In this document: positions 13,949-25,929 of the stretch, piece by piece
Layout: the number at the start of each line of letters is the position of its first letter
Position numbering within the stretch: position 1 is the stretch's first letter
Assembly (NCBI GenBank): GCA_964019135.1
Contig: OZ025253.1
Coordinates: forward strand, 37,746,548-37,810,547
Length of the DNA stretch: 64,000 nucleotides
Reading direction: 5' to 3'
Origin: Arenicola marina
Taxonomy: Eukaryota > Annelida > Polychaeta > Arenicolidae
Position numbers and translations under genes: made by a program
Notes under the pieces: generated by a model
Seen by the model: only the letters and a program-made list of their open reading frames with translations
Databases searched by the model: none
Told to the model about the DNA's origin: nothing

Positions 13949-14226
13949 TTTACCGATCCCCACGATTGGCATCCAGAAATTCTTGGAGATTCGCGATTAG
14001 CGGTTGGCAATCTTCGGGGGATCGTCATTCGTACAATTTTTCTGGTTCAGCGCGAAGACCTTTTTCCTATTTATCGCGACCCGCAGTGTGTGAGTTCATA
14101 GATATTCGCGATATCAATTTTAAGGTGTTTTTGCGCGCCTGGTCTTGAACGGTCCTCGTCTTGGAGATTCGATATTGCTGTTCCTAATTCTTCGGGATTC
14201 GCGATTCAGAGGGGGTGTTGCCCCCC
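13949..14226 (+). repeat. Dispersed repeat R1, copy 1
   Basis: About 280 bp runs parallel to 48365-48655 with shared blocks such as GATTGGCATCCAG, TTGGAGATTCGCGATTAG, GATATTCGCGATATCA, TTAAGGTGTTTTT and GGGATTCGCGATTCAGAGGG. Class unknown; no coding capacity seen. It ends about 20 bp from the donor of gene M exon 2. Confidence 0.85.
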
Positions 14227-14250
14227 CCCCCTCCGCCCCCCACTACTTAC

Positions 14251-14384
14251 CCTCGTGTCAACCGGAACTGCTGGATCCTGGCCGGCCCCGCAAGCATCGA
14301 TGGCCTTTGTGCCATTGCAAGTCAGTGGGTCGACACCATCGCAGTGGAGACACTCAGAGACCCCTCCGGGTTTAGTGGATACCG
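14251..14384 (-). CDS. Gene M exon 2: first finger of the three-finger domain
   Basis: The acceptor is TTCTCTTCAG and the donor is GTAAGT. The 134-nt exon is phase 1 to 0. It encodes a short linker, then SECLHCDG, TCNGTK and DACGAG, giving cysteines 1-4 of a three-finger domain. The closest match in the window is gene P exon 2 (HCYFC, VCNTT, TC), where the four cysteines align. Unlike gene P it has almost no acidic extension before the first cysteine. A dispersed repeat ends about 20 bp downstream of its donor. Too short and too spliced to stand out as an ORF; recognised from cysteine spacing and phase. Confidence 0.82.
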
Positions 14385-15107
14385 CTGAAGAGAATTGAGA
14401 AACCTGTCTATATCCAGTCTCTACACGATCCAGGTCACTTGTCTATAAAAGGGTATATCGGTACACAACAAAAAATCAAGTGAATTCAGTGGCTCAACTA
14501 AGTGAGCCAAATCGGCGGTGAATGATGATGGAGGCCATATGGTAGAAATTGTTATTGTATCGTTGTGACTGGTAGATAGTGTCTGGTACGGATAGGTCTA
14601 CAACCCCACACTCAGTTATATATAGGTGTATATTTAGGTCACAGGCACAGTAAATCGACTGACACAGAAGGGTGGGGGGGGGGGGGGTCCGCACCGCCTA
14701 CTAATAAACAAGAAGGTGTCCAACTCAACCCGCTGAGCGCCTACGCACCCTCGCTTCAAGACCCCAAAGCCCCCTCTTACCGGCTTTGTCTCGCCCGCTC
14801 AATGCCGTAATCTGCTTCCTGGGTAATTTATCTTGCTTTTCAGCCAAAACACTACATCTCTAACTCATCTAGACACCACGACACAAGCATTTATTCCGCT
14901 TACGAGGTACACTACAACAATCCCTCGTTCCCTGGTCGGCCATTTCGCGCGACAACGTGATAATTCAGCCGTGATGTTGAAAGGGACGACTGTGATTGGC
15001 CAGACCGCGAAAGTTTGAAATTACGGTGACAGCGCGTGTTTGCTATGGCAAGCCGATGTGGAATTTAATAGAGTAGTTGCACACATGTTCAAATATTTGC
15101 ACATGTC

Positions 15108-15360
15108 CCAATAAAAATGTTCAAATTAATTTAACATTTGTTAAAATTAATGCTACATATGTTAAAATAAATGCTACATATGTTCAAATTAATTTTACAC
15201 ATGTTCAAATTAAGTTTGCATAGTGTTAACATTAATTTAACATGTGTTCAAATTAATTTTACATATGTTCAAATAAATTTAACATTTGTTCAAATTAATT
15301 TTACATTTGTTCAAATTAATTTTACATTTGTTCAAATTAATTTTACATATTTGAACATAT
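15108..15360 (+). repeat. 21-bp array, left side of the foldback element
   Basis: Copies of TTCAAATTAATTTTACATATG and variants, about ten units. The array is the inverted counterpart of 16525-16710. Confidence 0.85.
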
Positions 15361-16524
15361 GTGCCATTCATTTGGATACATGTATAATTTAATTACACAA
15401 GTCCAATTCATTTAACATATGTAACATTGAATTGTACCTATGTCCAAATAACTTATGTTCAAATAATTTGTCCATAAATTACAATTGACTTCTACTTGCG
15501 TCCAATAGGTACAATTTCAAAATTATTGAGACCATTAAATCAACCGTGAGTGGTGCCCGAATGTGAAGCATTTCTCGTCCAAATGGAGGCAGCTGCTTGC
15601 GGGTATGAAACCCCGCAGGCTCAAACAGGTGAATAATGCATACATAAAAGGATAAACTTATTACGTATGCAAGCTCTGCAAGCATAATGGGAGCATGTAA
15701 ATTGTACATGTAACAAATCGTGACACCATGTCTTTGGAGGGAGTAATATTAACATGATAAAATTCCAGGTTGAATGTAAATCGATACTGAGACCCAGGTG
15801 CATTACCGCGTGGTTTAATTAACCTTAAGAACTAGACTCATGACTCCATTTTCCAAGCATACAAATTAATCTTTTTCAGACTAGTTCGACTCTGCGGTGA
15901 CTTAGACCCTTGAGTGTCTTTCAGAACCTTGCAATGAGTGTCTTTCAGACCCTTGCAATGAGTGTTTTTTAGACTATTGAGTGTCTTTCAGACCCTTCTG
16001 GAGTATATATTACACCCTGAGTGTCTCAGACTCCTTTGCCTCGTTCACACCCCTGGCTGTATCTTACAATGGCGGTGTCTGTCGGACCCCATGTATTTGT
16101 GGGACCCATAGGTGCCTCTCGGACCCGATATTTCTGTCAGATCCTATAGGTTTCTGTCGAACCCCATGTATTAATTTCTTTGCTCGTAAAATTATGATAT
16201 ATCATTAAATTAGCATGTAAAAGTTACGGTTATGAGCTCGCAACTCGTAACACCAGGCCCAGAACTTCTCGCATAAGATTATTTAATCTGAATCATCATG
16301 AATTAATCACATCATGATATTATTAACCACATAAGACAGGGAAGATATTAGTAATAACTGCGATGGAACCTTAACGAAAATATGACCTAGGCTTCTGATA
16401 TTCCCTGATTTTTGCCTCATTTCTTCTAAAATGAAATTCACAGGTTTTTTCTCTGCCAGGAATTTTATTTTTTATTTTTCGTTTTCCTGATCTGTAGGAA
16501 CCCTGGTATGTGCATGTTTGGACA

Positions 16525-16710
16525 TGCGAAAATGATTTGAACATTTGTGCAAATGATTTGAACATCTGTGCAAATGATTTTGAGCATCTGTGCAAATGAT
16601 TTGAACATTTGTGCAAATGATTTGAACATTGGTGAAAATGATTTGAACATTTGTAAAAATGATTTGAACATTTGTGAAAATGATTTGAACATATGTGCAA
16701 ATGAATTGGA
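16525..16710 (-). repeat. 21-bp array, right side of the foldback element
   Basis: Copies of AAATGATTTGAACATTTGTGC, about nine units, the reverse complement type of the left array. The long overlapping ORFs here are periodicity effects. Confidence 0.88.
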
Positions 16711-18211
16711 CATGCGCAAATATTTGAACATTAATGTGCAAATACTCCATTAAATTTCACTTTGGCTTGCCATCGCTTGTGATTGGAAGCAGCCAAAAGT
16801 AAACCGGAAGTTATATCAGTCTCGTAATGGCCCACCAGGGAACGAGGTGTAGTTGTAGTTTACCTCGTAAGCGGAATAAATGCTTGTGTCGTGGTGTCTA
16901 GATGAGTTAGAGATGTAGTTTTTTGGCTGAAAAGCAAGATAAATTACCCGGGAAGCAGATTACGGCATTGAGCGGACGAGGCAAAGCCGGTAAGAGGGGG
17001 CTTTGGGGTCTTGAAGCGAGGGTGGGTAGGCGCTCAGCGGGCTGAGTTGGACACCTTCTTGTTTATTAGTAGGCGATGCGGACCCGCCCCTCCCCCCTCT
17101 GTGTCAGTCGATTTACTGTGCCTGTGATTTAGGTATTCATCTAAGTACTTATTTATGTATATAAGAATAAGATAGACAATGGATTATGGTTGTGGAAAAA
17201 ATCCTCGAATTGGGATTCCGTTGATTGGCTACACGAACCCAATGCTTCCGTTGATTATCTTATTTAAAGTTACTTTGTCAACACAAAGTCAACATTAGAC
17301 CCTTAATTAGGCTGGTCTTCCCCATGGCACTCACTTTTTGAAGAACAATCTTCGATCGGAGTTATTTTAAGACAAATCGGAAAATTAATGTAGCAGTAAT
17401 GCTCAAGAAAAAGTCAATAGGGGGAGGGGGGGGGGGGCAAAGGGTATTCTTCGGGAATGGGCTTTTCATGTCACAGTGAACTGGGAATGAGGAAAATATT
17501 TGGGATATTAGCCGATCGTCGTGATCAGGGATTTTCATTAATCGTGAACTGAGGACCTCAATATTAAATAGCCGTGAATTGAGAAATTGCCAACATGTAC
17601 AATGTATCCGCCCCTTCCATTTTATACGGTGAGTTTTCCATTTAATTCATCGTGACATCCCGGAAATATAGGAAATTATTTTTCGTGATTTTGGAACACG
17701 ACCACCCCCACTCCCCCATCAATAGGGCGGTGAATTTGTGGCAAATGATCAGCATTCGCCGAGAGTGACGTCGGTTTGGCTTCAAGATCGTTAAATTTTA
17801 CGATGAAATTAATAGAACTCCTTACATTAAGCCTGGTTCAGTATTAATGGGTTGCCAATGTTCGTGTAGTCCGTGATGCAAGTCACATGCACTAAATTAC
17901 TTTTCAGCACATTACTTTTGATCCCCCCCTCCCGCCATTCACGTCTCTATTTAAGCTAACTCTCTGAAATCTTTCGAAATTTGAATTGAATTGAAATTGC
18001 AGTCAGCCAGTGTGTTCTCGAAACGAAACATTTATTCAAGAATAGAGCCCATTACCTAGGTCGTGAAATATGTACACTTATATATAACGCATGGAAATAC
18101 ATATAGCTTTACCTCCTGTACCAATTCTTAGTTTATGTCCAGATATAAAAAAAACATGAAACATGGCGTTTGCCAATTACTCCAGGAGACAGTAACAAGT
18201 CTGATACTCAC

Positions 18212-18284
18212 TGGCGTTGGAAATCACCACCAGCGCTGCAAGCAGCAGCCATATCGCAGTCCCGCAGATACGTATCCCCATCAT
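18212..18284 (-). CDS. Gene M exon 1: signal peptide
   Basis: The exon starts with a double ATG at 18284-18279 and encodes 24 codons plus one base (phase 1). The peptide runs from MMGIR to a hydrophobic core (IWLLLAALVVIS) ending NA, a normal eukaryotic secretion signal. A GTGAGT donor follows at 18211. Phase 1 fits the acceptor of the next exon and equals the phase of the signal exon in gene P. The start could be either Met, and no upstream in-frame extension was needed. The 5' UTR and promoter are not identifiable. Confidence 0.8.
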
Positions 18285-19249
18285 TGTAAGTGGTCTCCGT
18301 CGACCGTTTATCGTGATGAGTTAATACCTCGAATTATGTCCGGTTGTGCGAATATATATCTGCCCCACTCCCCTCTTGAGTGCGAGGGGCGTGGCGCCGA
18401 CGTGCTCCAAAGACAGCGTGCGTAGTTGGTAAGGCCACACTGTGGAGTTGTTCGTTAAACGGCCTCGGTTTTCGGTATTTAGAAACTGTTGCGCCATTGG
18501 TGAAGTGAAGAGCACTTTCCGCTGTGGTTGTGCGCATCACGTCATGGGTCGCATCCCAGATGGATATTCGGCAAGAGATTTTGACCCTTGCCCCCTTCAG
18601 GTCCGACCACCTTCCCTTGTTATATTTGCTTATGTAAACACTATACAAAACCCATCCCATCCACCCATCCCACACTGAACATCAGCAGGAAAGAAGAAAA
18701 CGTGTTTAGTGTACTTACTCGGGTAATTTTGCTCCTCCTTTGCTTTATTGTTAACGGATTGTGGTACACAGACAATGCCTTAATGAAGAATTCATGATGA
18801 AATATAAAAGTTTGGAAATTTTTAGTTCGTCCGACGTTCGGGGCTGCATACTGCAATTGAGTTACCAAGTTCTGGTCGAGAGTTCAAGGTAACCACTTAA
18901 AAATTAAATCACACAAATTGATGAACGGCAATATGACCTCTACGGGAAGGTCATCCGTGTCGGCCCTTTCGCAGACAATGTTGGCGATATAACGTGATAT
19001 AACGAGATAGGGCATAACCACTTCTTAAGTTCTGCATGACAATGGGGTGTGGTCGCCGGGGAGTGTTGCGGCGGCGGTCGGGTGGGTGTGTTTATTGGTT
19101 ACGGCAATCGGACATTGTTAGCTCTTGTTCATAGGCCACGAACCTACTTGACCTGCTGTTAGGATAAACATAATGAAGCTTTTTTTGGCAATGTGACGTG
19201 ACGAAGGCAACAGCGAGTTTCTGTCGGACCACGCCAAGAGTGCGATTAC
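18285..19249. other. Upstream flank of gene M, nothing recognised
   Basis: Presumably contains the gene M promoter and 5' UTR, but no TATA-like element or other site can be argued from the sequence alone. ORFs here lack splice or family support. Confidence 0.5.
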
Positions 19250-19715
19250 CGAACCCCAGCCCCCACCCACACATGCGCCCCCCCCCCGTCTCAGGCCCCT
19301 TAACCCTACCCCCACCCCCCTCTCAGGCCCCATACCCCTACCCTCCCACCTCTGTCTCAGCCCCCTTACCCCCACCCCCCGCCCCCCGTCTCAGGGCTCC
19401 TAACCCCTACCCCCAACCCCCCTCTCAGGTCCCCTTACCCCCTCCCCCCACACCCCCCGTCTCAGGCCCCTTAACCCTACCCGCACCCCCCTCTCAGGCC
19501 CGTTACCCCTACCCCCAACCCCCCTCTCAGGTCCCCTTACCCCCACCCTTCCACCCCTGTCTCAGTGCCCCTTACCCCCCCCCCCAACCCCCCTCTCAGG
19601 TCCCCTTACCCCCACCCTCCCACCCGTCTCAGTCCCCCGTTACAGACACCCCAACCCCCCGTCTCAAGTCCCCTTGCCCCCACCCCCCTCCCAGCCCCCT
19701 TACCCCCACGCCTTG
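19250..19715. repeat. C-rich minisatellite
   Basis: Irregular units based on CCCCTTACCCCCACCCCC and CTCTCAGGTCCC, period about 27 to 28 bp. The minus strand has many G3-G6 runs and could form G-quadruplexes. The proline-rich ORF on this stretch is a by-product. Confidence 0.9.
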
Positions 19716-21439
19716 GGAGGGAATCATCGCGCCACGGCCGAGTTGAAGCCTAAGTAGTTCTCTCCGCGATGAAGTGACACTGGTATTACTCCGGCAAACT
19801 ACCCCGGCGTGATCTAAGTGGCAATAGACGACCACGGGTTTCATACCTCCGTAGCGAGGGTAGAACGCTTCGCTACCACCACAACTACACCACTGAGCGG
19901 GAAACGTCAGAATATCATGGTAGTCGAGTGTTTCTGACTGTTACACGCCTACCTGTTTGATGATTTGAGTTTTTTTAACATTTGTTTTTATTTCTCGTAG
20001 TCGCTTTTAGGCTTACTGAAGAAGCAGAAAATCGTTCCATCTCCAACCACGATACCCAATACAGTGAATTGCTCGTGAGGTGGTTAACGCTAAATTTGCT
20101 GAATCAGGGATGAAAAACTATATATTGACACAATTCATGTAAAAAAGGGAAAAACAAATATATGAAACGCGATCACTGATATGATTATAATAAGGCCGCG
20201 CTATGCGAATATCATGTTTAGTATGATTGGAATGCACTTCTTCTTGAATAAATAAATAAATGCAAAGATGATTTACAGGTGGAAGATTCTTCACAATTCC
20301 GCCTTTTAGTAACGCCACCAAACATGGGCTTAACCAAGGAAAATACATCACCTTGTAAACCTGAACTCTCCATGCAATTCTAAGGGATAAAGGGACAATG
20401 TGTCGTGATTTTTTTCTGTGGTTGCTCCTTTGTATGATTTGTGTATTTGAATTGTAGTAGAAAAACCTAATAAAAAACTAATCTGAACTAACTGTTATAA
20501 TATGTGTATATTGTTTTCTTTTTTCATGTCGTAAATCCACACACCACACGGTGACCAAATGACACAGGGAAACAGGATTCTCTTTGTTTAATATTAATAT
20601 GATATGACTATAATATGACTTAGATAATAATAAAGCATTTTTCTATCAATAAATACAAAAATATATCCAGAAAGATGGGATAGGCGTCCATCAGCACCCC
20701 CCCCCCGCCCACTCCCTCCCACCCCTTGCCAGGGGGCATCAGGGTCTGGGGGTCTGTATCATGTGCCTCCCCCCCGGGACACGCCCATGAAACCGCACAC
20801 ACATCACCACCGCCACCGCGCCCCCGCCATTGCAAAGAAGACTTAGACTATCCCTCTTACAAAACTTCCTAATTCTTTATGTTCAAATATTGCTAAGAGC
20901 CCTGTCCCCAAGGGCTAAGCCGTAACATGTAATAGATATCAGGGCGTGCTTGGCAACCAATGTTTTTTTTATTGATGTGGATGACAAGGTTGCCCGGATG
21001 TGCGCGTTTCATCGAGCACTTAGCATCTTCAGTTCAAGTGATAACTGATTAATCATCCTCGTCATACGCGTGAGAGCCCCCCGCAGTCATGCAGCGTCAC
21101 CCGGCGGGGGTGTCACCACTCACTCAGAGAAAATGGGTTCGGGTTTGGAATATATGTGTAAAAATGATATATATATGATTGATATATATATAAATCAAAG
21201 AGCTTAAAAATCACACGCGGCGGATGTTGAGTCAGTCGACGTTGAATTCACTAACCGCCGCAAATACATGTGCGATAATTGGTTCAATTGGCCACTCAAA
21301 GGCACGCATGCGTATACCTTGGTACTAGGTGCGCGTGGGTCATTTATTTCTCCACCAGATAGCGCCACTACTTTATGTGATATCTAATAATCAGGATCAC
21401 CCCCCACTGGGGATCACCCCGTGACCTAGTTGCTGACGC
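19716..21439. other. No gene recognised
   Basis: AT-rich, with C runs at 20697-20725 and short AT microsatellites at 21150-21195. Nothing else can be supported. Confidence 0.5.
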
Positions 21440-21640
21440 ATTTGGTTATTGTCGGATGCCCTTCCTCTCATTGGGCATCACCCCGTGACCTAGTTGGTAG
21501 CGGGTTTGGTTAGTGTCGAACATTCTCTGCCAGGCCAGCCCAAGCGGTAGGTATAAGGATCGAACCCATCTGTGCAAGCATATGTGCGTGACAACTGTTC
21601 CATGTCTGTCTTCGTAAACTTTAGGGGGATTACGCGCCAA
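21440..21640 (+). mobile_element. Possible tRNA-derived SINE fragment
   Basis: GTGACCTAGTTGGTAGCGGG resembles a box A region, and GGATCGAACCC about 80 nt later resembles box B. The first part is partly duplicated upstream (21411-21435). No second copy was found in the window, so this is weaker than the other SINE calls. Confidence 0.4.
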
Positions 21641-21710
21641 GAAATGACTCCTCTGTACCAAGCCCCTTCACATTGTCGAGATACGATTTATACCGGTTAA
21701 AACTCTCTGC

Positions 21711-22089
21711 TTAAAGCAATATATATTCCGTAATGTTTTGTATTACCAACCTCTTCCCCATGTCAAGTAAGTATATTCTGTCTTAAATTTAAATCCTGAA
21801 AGCTTGTGGGCTATCCGGAGAGAAGCAATTTGATCACCGGAGCAGAAGTTGGTGGCCGGCTTTATATCCCTGCGCCTGTTCGCTATTCGTTATTTTGTGT
21901 GTGATGTCGACCGCGGCTCGCTATCACGTCCGCGCACGATATAAATAAACCGCGCAGTGCTATGTTGAAATTGTTCTTTTACAGACTCTCAGAGATATGA
22001 AACATATGCACCATCATTTTGAGATACTTTTAGTCTTGATTCCAAAATGTAAAAAATATAAGATGGCGCGTGTAAGTATATTGCTTTAA
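21711..22089. mobile_element. MITE with TTAA target site, copy 1
   Basis: 379 bp bounded by TTAA on both sides, with inverted termini AGCAATATA at the left and TATATTGCT at the right. An inverted copy lies at 52838-53218. TTAA target duplications are characteristic of the piggyBac superfamily, so a non-autonomous piggyBac-like element is the likely class. No transposase is present. Confidence 0.8.
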
Positions 22090-23185
22090 ACCAACCAACG
22101 CCCTCGTACTGATTGCGTAACACTCAACGTTATCTCAACATGGGCATTGCAGCATGAGGTATTTTGCACTTATGATGAACAGATATAATTCCACGGATTT
22201 CTGATAGATAGAGTCAGAACTAAGAAATGAATATACACTGTAGCGTCCACACTAAACACCATGTCACATAGAAACCCAAGGTCATATATACATGATTGCT
22301 TATTGCACTACGGTACCGAATAGATATAATACACAAGGATTAATAGAGCTAATAACAAATTAATAAATTAATAATATAATTTGATTATTACATACAAGTT
22401 ACAGATCTACATTATGATGCGTTCTGTCATCTAGTCTAAATATCTATGGGTTATAATAATTGTGTTTACTTCATAAAATGTGATATTATCTGTATTTGAA
22501 AACAATGAAATGCTTAATAACAAATAAAACCTTTGTTTAGTCTTCTGGTCCATATCGATTTGATTGTAGACCTGTCAACACCCATTGAGAGATTATCATT
22601 TCATCCCATTGCCAAATTTTCGTAGACCGTGTATAGTACAATGCTACCTTGCACTGGTCATGATATGCAGCGTTGAAATATTTATTATCACGAGTTGCTC
22701 GTCGTGTTAACTAGTAGAATAGCCTTAACTTTGAAGGCCGCTAAAATCGTGTAATTTGACCGAAACCGCCATCTGGCCCCTTAGTCAAATAGTCAATCGT
22801 TGCCAGAGTTACATTGCGTAGAACAATGCAACGTGACGTCGCGCACAAAAGCATTTTGGCTATAGATTTAAACTGCTTGCCTCTGTTTAGTTGCCTAGCT
22901 GCGCGTGCCACGTTTCTTGGTCACAATATATCGATATACTGTAAAGAAGGCGAATGGCTCACAAGATGTGGGAAGGCGTGTAAGCGCTAAACATTGTACT
23001 TGGAACGTTGTATACGATAGTTATACCGATGAAACAAGGAGACATGCTAGCGCCCACCACATATTAAAATTCAAAACAATTCAAATTCTATTATTCTGCC
23101 TTAAAACAGCATGTATTCTCTCTATACCAGGTTGTTTTCCCCTGCTCTTGGCTTTGGGCTCTCCATTGTCTGAGAATGCTATGCA
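22090..23185. other. No gene recognised
   Basis: AT-rich intergenic DNA. The ORF at 22905-23189 has no recognisable domain or splice context. Confidence 0.5.
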
Positions 23186-23335
23186 TTAAAGTGAACCGCC
23201 AGCCTGGCCGCTAACGCAGTTTTACAGATTCATATAATACCCAATTGTCTATCCTCCAAATTATAGAATTTTTTGTGCTGTAGCTCACAATAAAATTTCG
23301 AAGTGACCGCCAGGCACGATTTTGCCGCCTACCCA
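23186..23335 (+). repeat. Dispersed repeat R2, copy 1
   Basis: Matches 48855-48992 in the same direction, with shared blocks ACCGCCAGCCTGGCC, GATTCATATAATACC and TCCTCCAAATTA. Class unknown. Confidence 0.8.
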
Positions 23336-24075
23336 GGCGGCAGCCCTTTTTGGGGGCGTGTCCGCGATTGACCATTCAGGAGGCGATACTCTAATTTATT
23401 CAAACCGGAAATTGCGCCTATTTTTGTGAGCAAAACAAGAGCGCGTGATAACCGCTAATATAAATAGCTGCGATTCTAACTCCAAACATGGCATTGTTGC
23501 AGAGTCAATCGTCGCAAGACGTATATCAATTGGTTTGGACGGTATTTTTCCATGAAACACTAAGATCTTGCGCTACTGCGAGGCTTGGAACTGCCGCTGT
23601 TCATCTGTAAATCGCGGCCGTGATCTCTCTCTCCGCGAGTTATAACGTAAGGCGGCGCCATATGAATAGTCACAATATACGTCACTGCTCCCGGCAAAAT
23701 GGCGCTCTGCTCGACATTGCTGGGGGCGGGTTGCCTTAATTTTTTTCTCCTTACCAGTCGGCCGAAACGAAGCGCTAACACTCGCCAATTTAATATTAAG
23801 AAGTAAACTTTCGGTGCAGATCGCGATTAAATTAGGTTGGACACCCGCTTTAAATTATAAAACTCGGTGAAATACATTATAACGTTATACCTTTTACAAA
23901 CTCCCTCCATCCATAGAGAGAACCGTCTTCACTTAGCATATCGTTATTATAAATCAAGTTCAGCATTTCATCGAATACGATTTTCGTCCAGTAAAAGGTA
24001 AGAATTTTAAATTGCGGTACGAAATAGATATACATGTAATACACAAGGGTTGAGCGAATAATAAATAGAATTAGA
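23336..24075. other. No gene recognised
   Basis: The stretch includes a GC-richer part (23570-23780) with short minus-strand ORFs, none of which resembles a known family. Confidence 0.45.
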
Positions 24076-24905
24076 TTATTGCATACAGATGCAACGATTG
24101 CGTGTCATGCTCCAAACATAGCTTTTTGTCTTTGCAACTAGTTTCTGTGATGAGGTTCTGTCTAGCTCCTTCAGCGTTTTTTTTATCCAAGTAATCTTTA
24201 ACGCCTTTATAAAGGATGGTATGTGGGCCAGGTTAAATCCCCAGTCCTCTACCTGTTGCACCACGAGTTTGAGCGCAATCGTGTTTTCTTCCTTGAAAAT
24301 GACCCTACAAAAACCTCAAGGCGATTAACAAATGATTTATCTGGTAAGGGTAGAACATACAAAACGTGCACCGATGTAGGTATAACTGAAGTTTGCAAAA
24401 CTGATCCCCTGCCTCTTAACGACAGGTTTCATCGCCCATAAGCTGTTACATATTTTCAACTTTCACTACTTTACTTTCAAGATTTAAAGATTAATGTCAA
24501 ATCTTATCCATAGCACTACAAAACTTGTTACACAACAAAGGTCTAGATCTGCACATATCCAATCTTTAAATTTTGGCTTTCTTCTCAGCCACCTTGTCTT
24601 CGTTTTTGTCGATATTTATCTTCAAATCTAAACATTTACTAAATGTCCGCATAGCAGCTCTCAAAAAACCTTTATTGCCACTTAAGAACAGAAAAGTCTC
24701 ATCGGCATATTGGCCGAGTTTGTACATATGCTGGTAAAACTGAATACCTCTGCTATTACCGTTATTCTTAATTGCCATATACAGTGGTATTATTGGCTCA
24801 ACGGCCAAGATAAAGAATACGGAGACAAGGGGTCCCCTTGTCTGCACCCTCTCTCCAGTTTAAAGAAGTATGAGAAGTGACACAGCTATTAGCTTCAAAA
24901 TATAA
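24076..24905 (-). pseudogene. Decayed non-LTR retrotransposon reverse transcriptase
   Basis: Reading the minus strand from 24905, the sequence gives LERGCRQGDPLSPY, then after a one-base frame change FFILAVEPI, then KLGQYADETFLF and LKINIDKNE. These correspond to RT motifs of non-LTR elements: RQGDPLSP and the palm YADD box, here YADE so a catalytic Asp is lost. From 24264 to 24076 it continues with GFNLAHIPSFIKALKITWIK, a motif usual downstream of the RT thumb in these elements. A piece between the blocks is missing, and in-frame stops lie upstream. The remnant is inactive; the clade is not determined. Confidence 0.85.
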
Positions 24906-25929
24906 AATATTACAGCACCCACCGAAACCGTTCATTTAGTACTTTTGTTATAGTCGGGCCAATAAAATTGCCTAGCGCCCCTCTAAATCGCGCTATTGTT
25001 ATATTATTAATACGAAAATAAACTATTTACTATATTATACCCCCTCCCAACCCCCAACCCCCAACCACTAACCCCACCCCCCCTAAAAAATATAGCAGCA
25101 ACGAAACTAAGAAACGCAATGTTTTCCCCAATGGTGTCTTTTGCCGGGACTGATCAGTCGCATCAAAATAACAACGTTTACATATATACCATAAAACACA
25201 CTTTTCTGTTCTATTGCCAGACAATAGGCCTTGCCTAACTGATTTAAGGGCGTTGAAGGCGAAGTTAAGAGTTAAGACAATACCGTGACGTCACGAGTTG
25301 ATCTTAGTGAGAATCATCACCCCCGTCAAAGTGTCATACAAAGCTGGCTGGAATAACAATTACGTTGTTCTAGCTTCGTTCTTGACTAACTGGGCCAGTC
25401 CATCAGACTTTCAAGAGTGCGGAGAATAAAACTCCAAACATGAAATACACCTGGAGGACTGATCCTCGCGCGAGAAGTGACCCATGTCTGCTTCGCCACT
25501 CGAGAACTCGACGAGACTCAGACGTGACTTGTGCCACGGTGTACACCGACGAAACTCTGAGGTCCTCCGGCAATAGAGGCTAAACACTTCTGAACTCGTG
25601 TCAGCGATTTAGCCACTGACATTTCTCGCTGTAATATTACGCATTATTGGGATCGCTATGACATTGAATACCGGTGGCCAGAGTAAAGAATCATTTACTG
25701 GACCAAAATTACGGTTTAACTCATTGCTGGATATATATAGTCACCTTGAGTTTGCCATTTTTCTTTCAGTTATAGTTATGAGTATGTTTAATACAGAATA
25801 CAATTTTATATAACACGTAATAGAACTAGACGAGCAAAAACAGATTTAGAGAAAAACATATATATATTAATATATGCTTATAGTAGTACCAGATCGTTGA
25901 ATATAGCATGTACAAAGCAGCATTAGTAC
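24906..25929. other. No gene recognised
   Basis: AT-rich, with a C-rich tract at 25040-25082. Nothing else can be supported. Confidence 0.5.

Larger units (their letters stand above)
14639..17127. mobile_element. 2.5-kb foldback element with long inverted arms
   Basis: The left arm (14639-15107) and right arm (16711-17127) are inverted copies with high identity: TCACAGGCACAGTAAATCGA at the left end matches the right end reversed, and GTTCAAATATTTGCACATGT matches at the inner edge. Between them are 21-bp arrays on both sides and a centre with TGAGTGTCTTTCAGACCCTT repeats (15900-16030). No transposase is seen, so this is a non-autonomous foldback or MITE-like element. Target duplications could not be defined. 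It lies in gene M intron 1. Confidence 0.85.

Noticed and set aside
16465-16753. Overlapping ORFs rich in HFHKCSNHF or IICTNVQ
   Set aside because: They translate a 21-bp repeat in several frames on both strands.
19198-19746. Proline-rich 182-aa protein
   Set aside because: It is a C-rich minisatellite without splice or start support.
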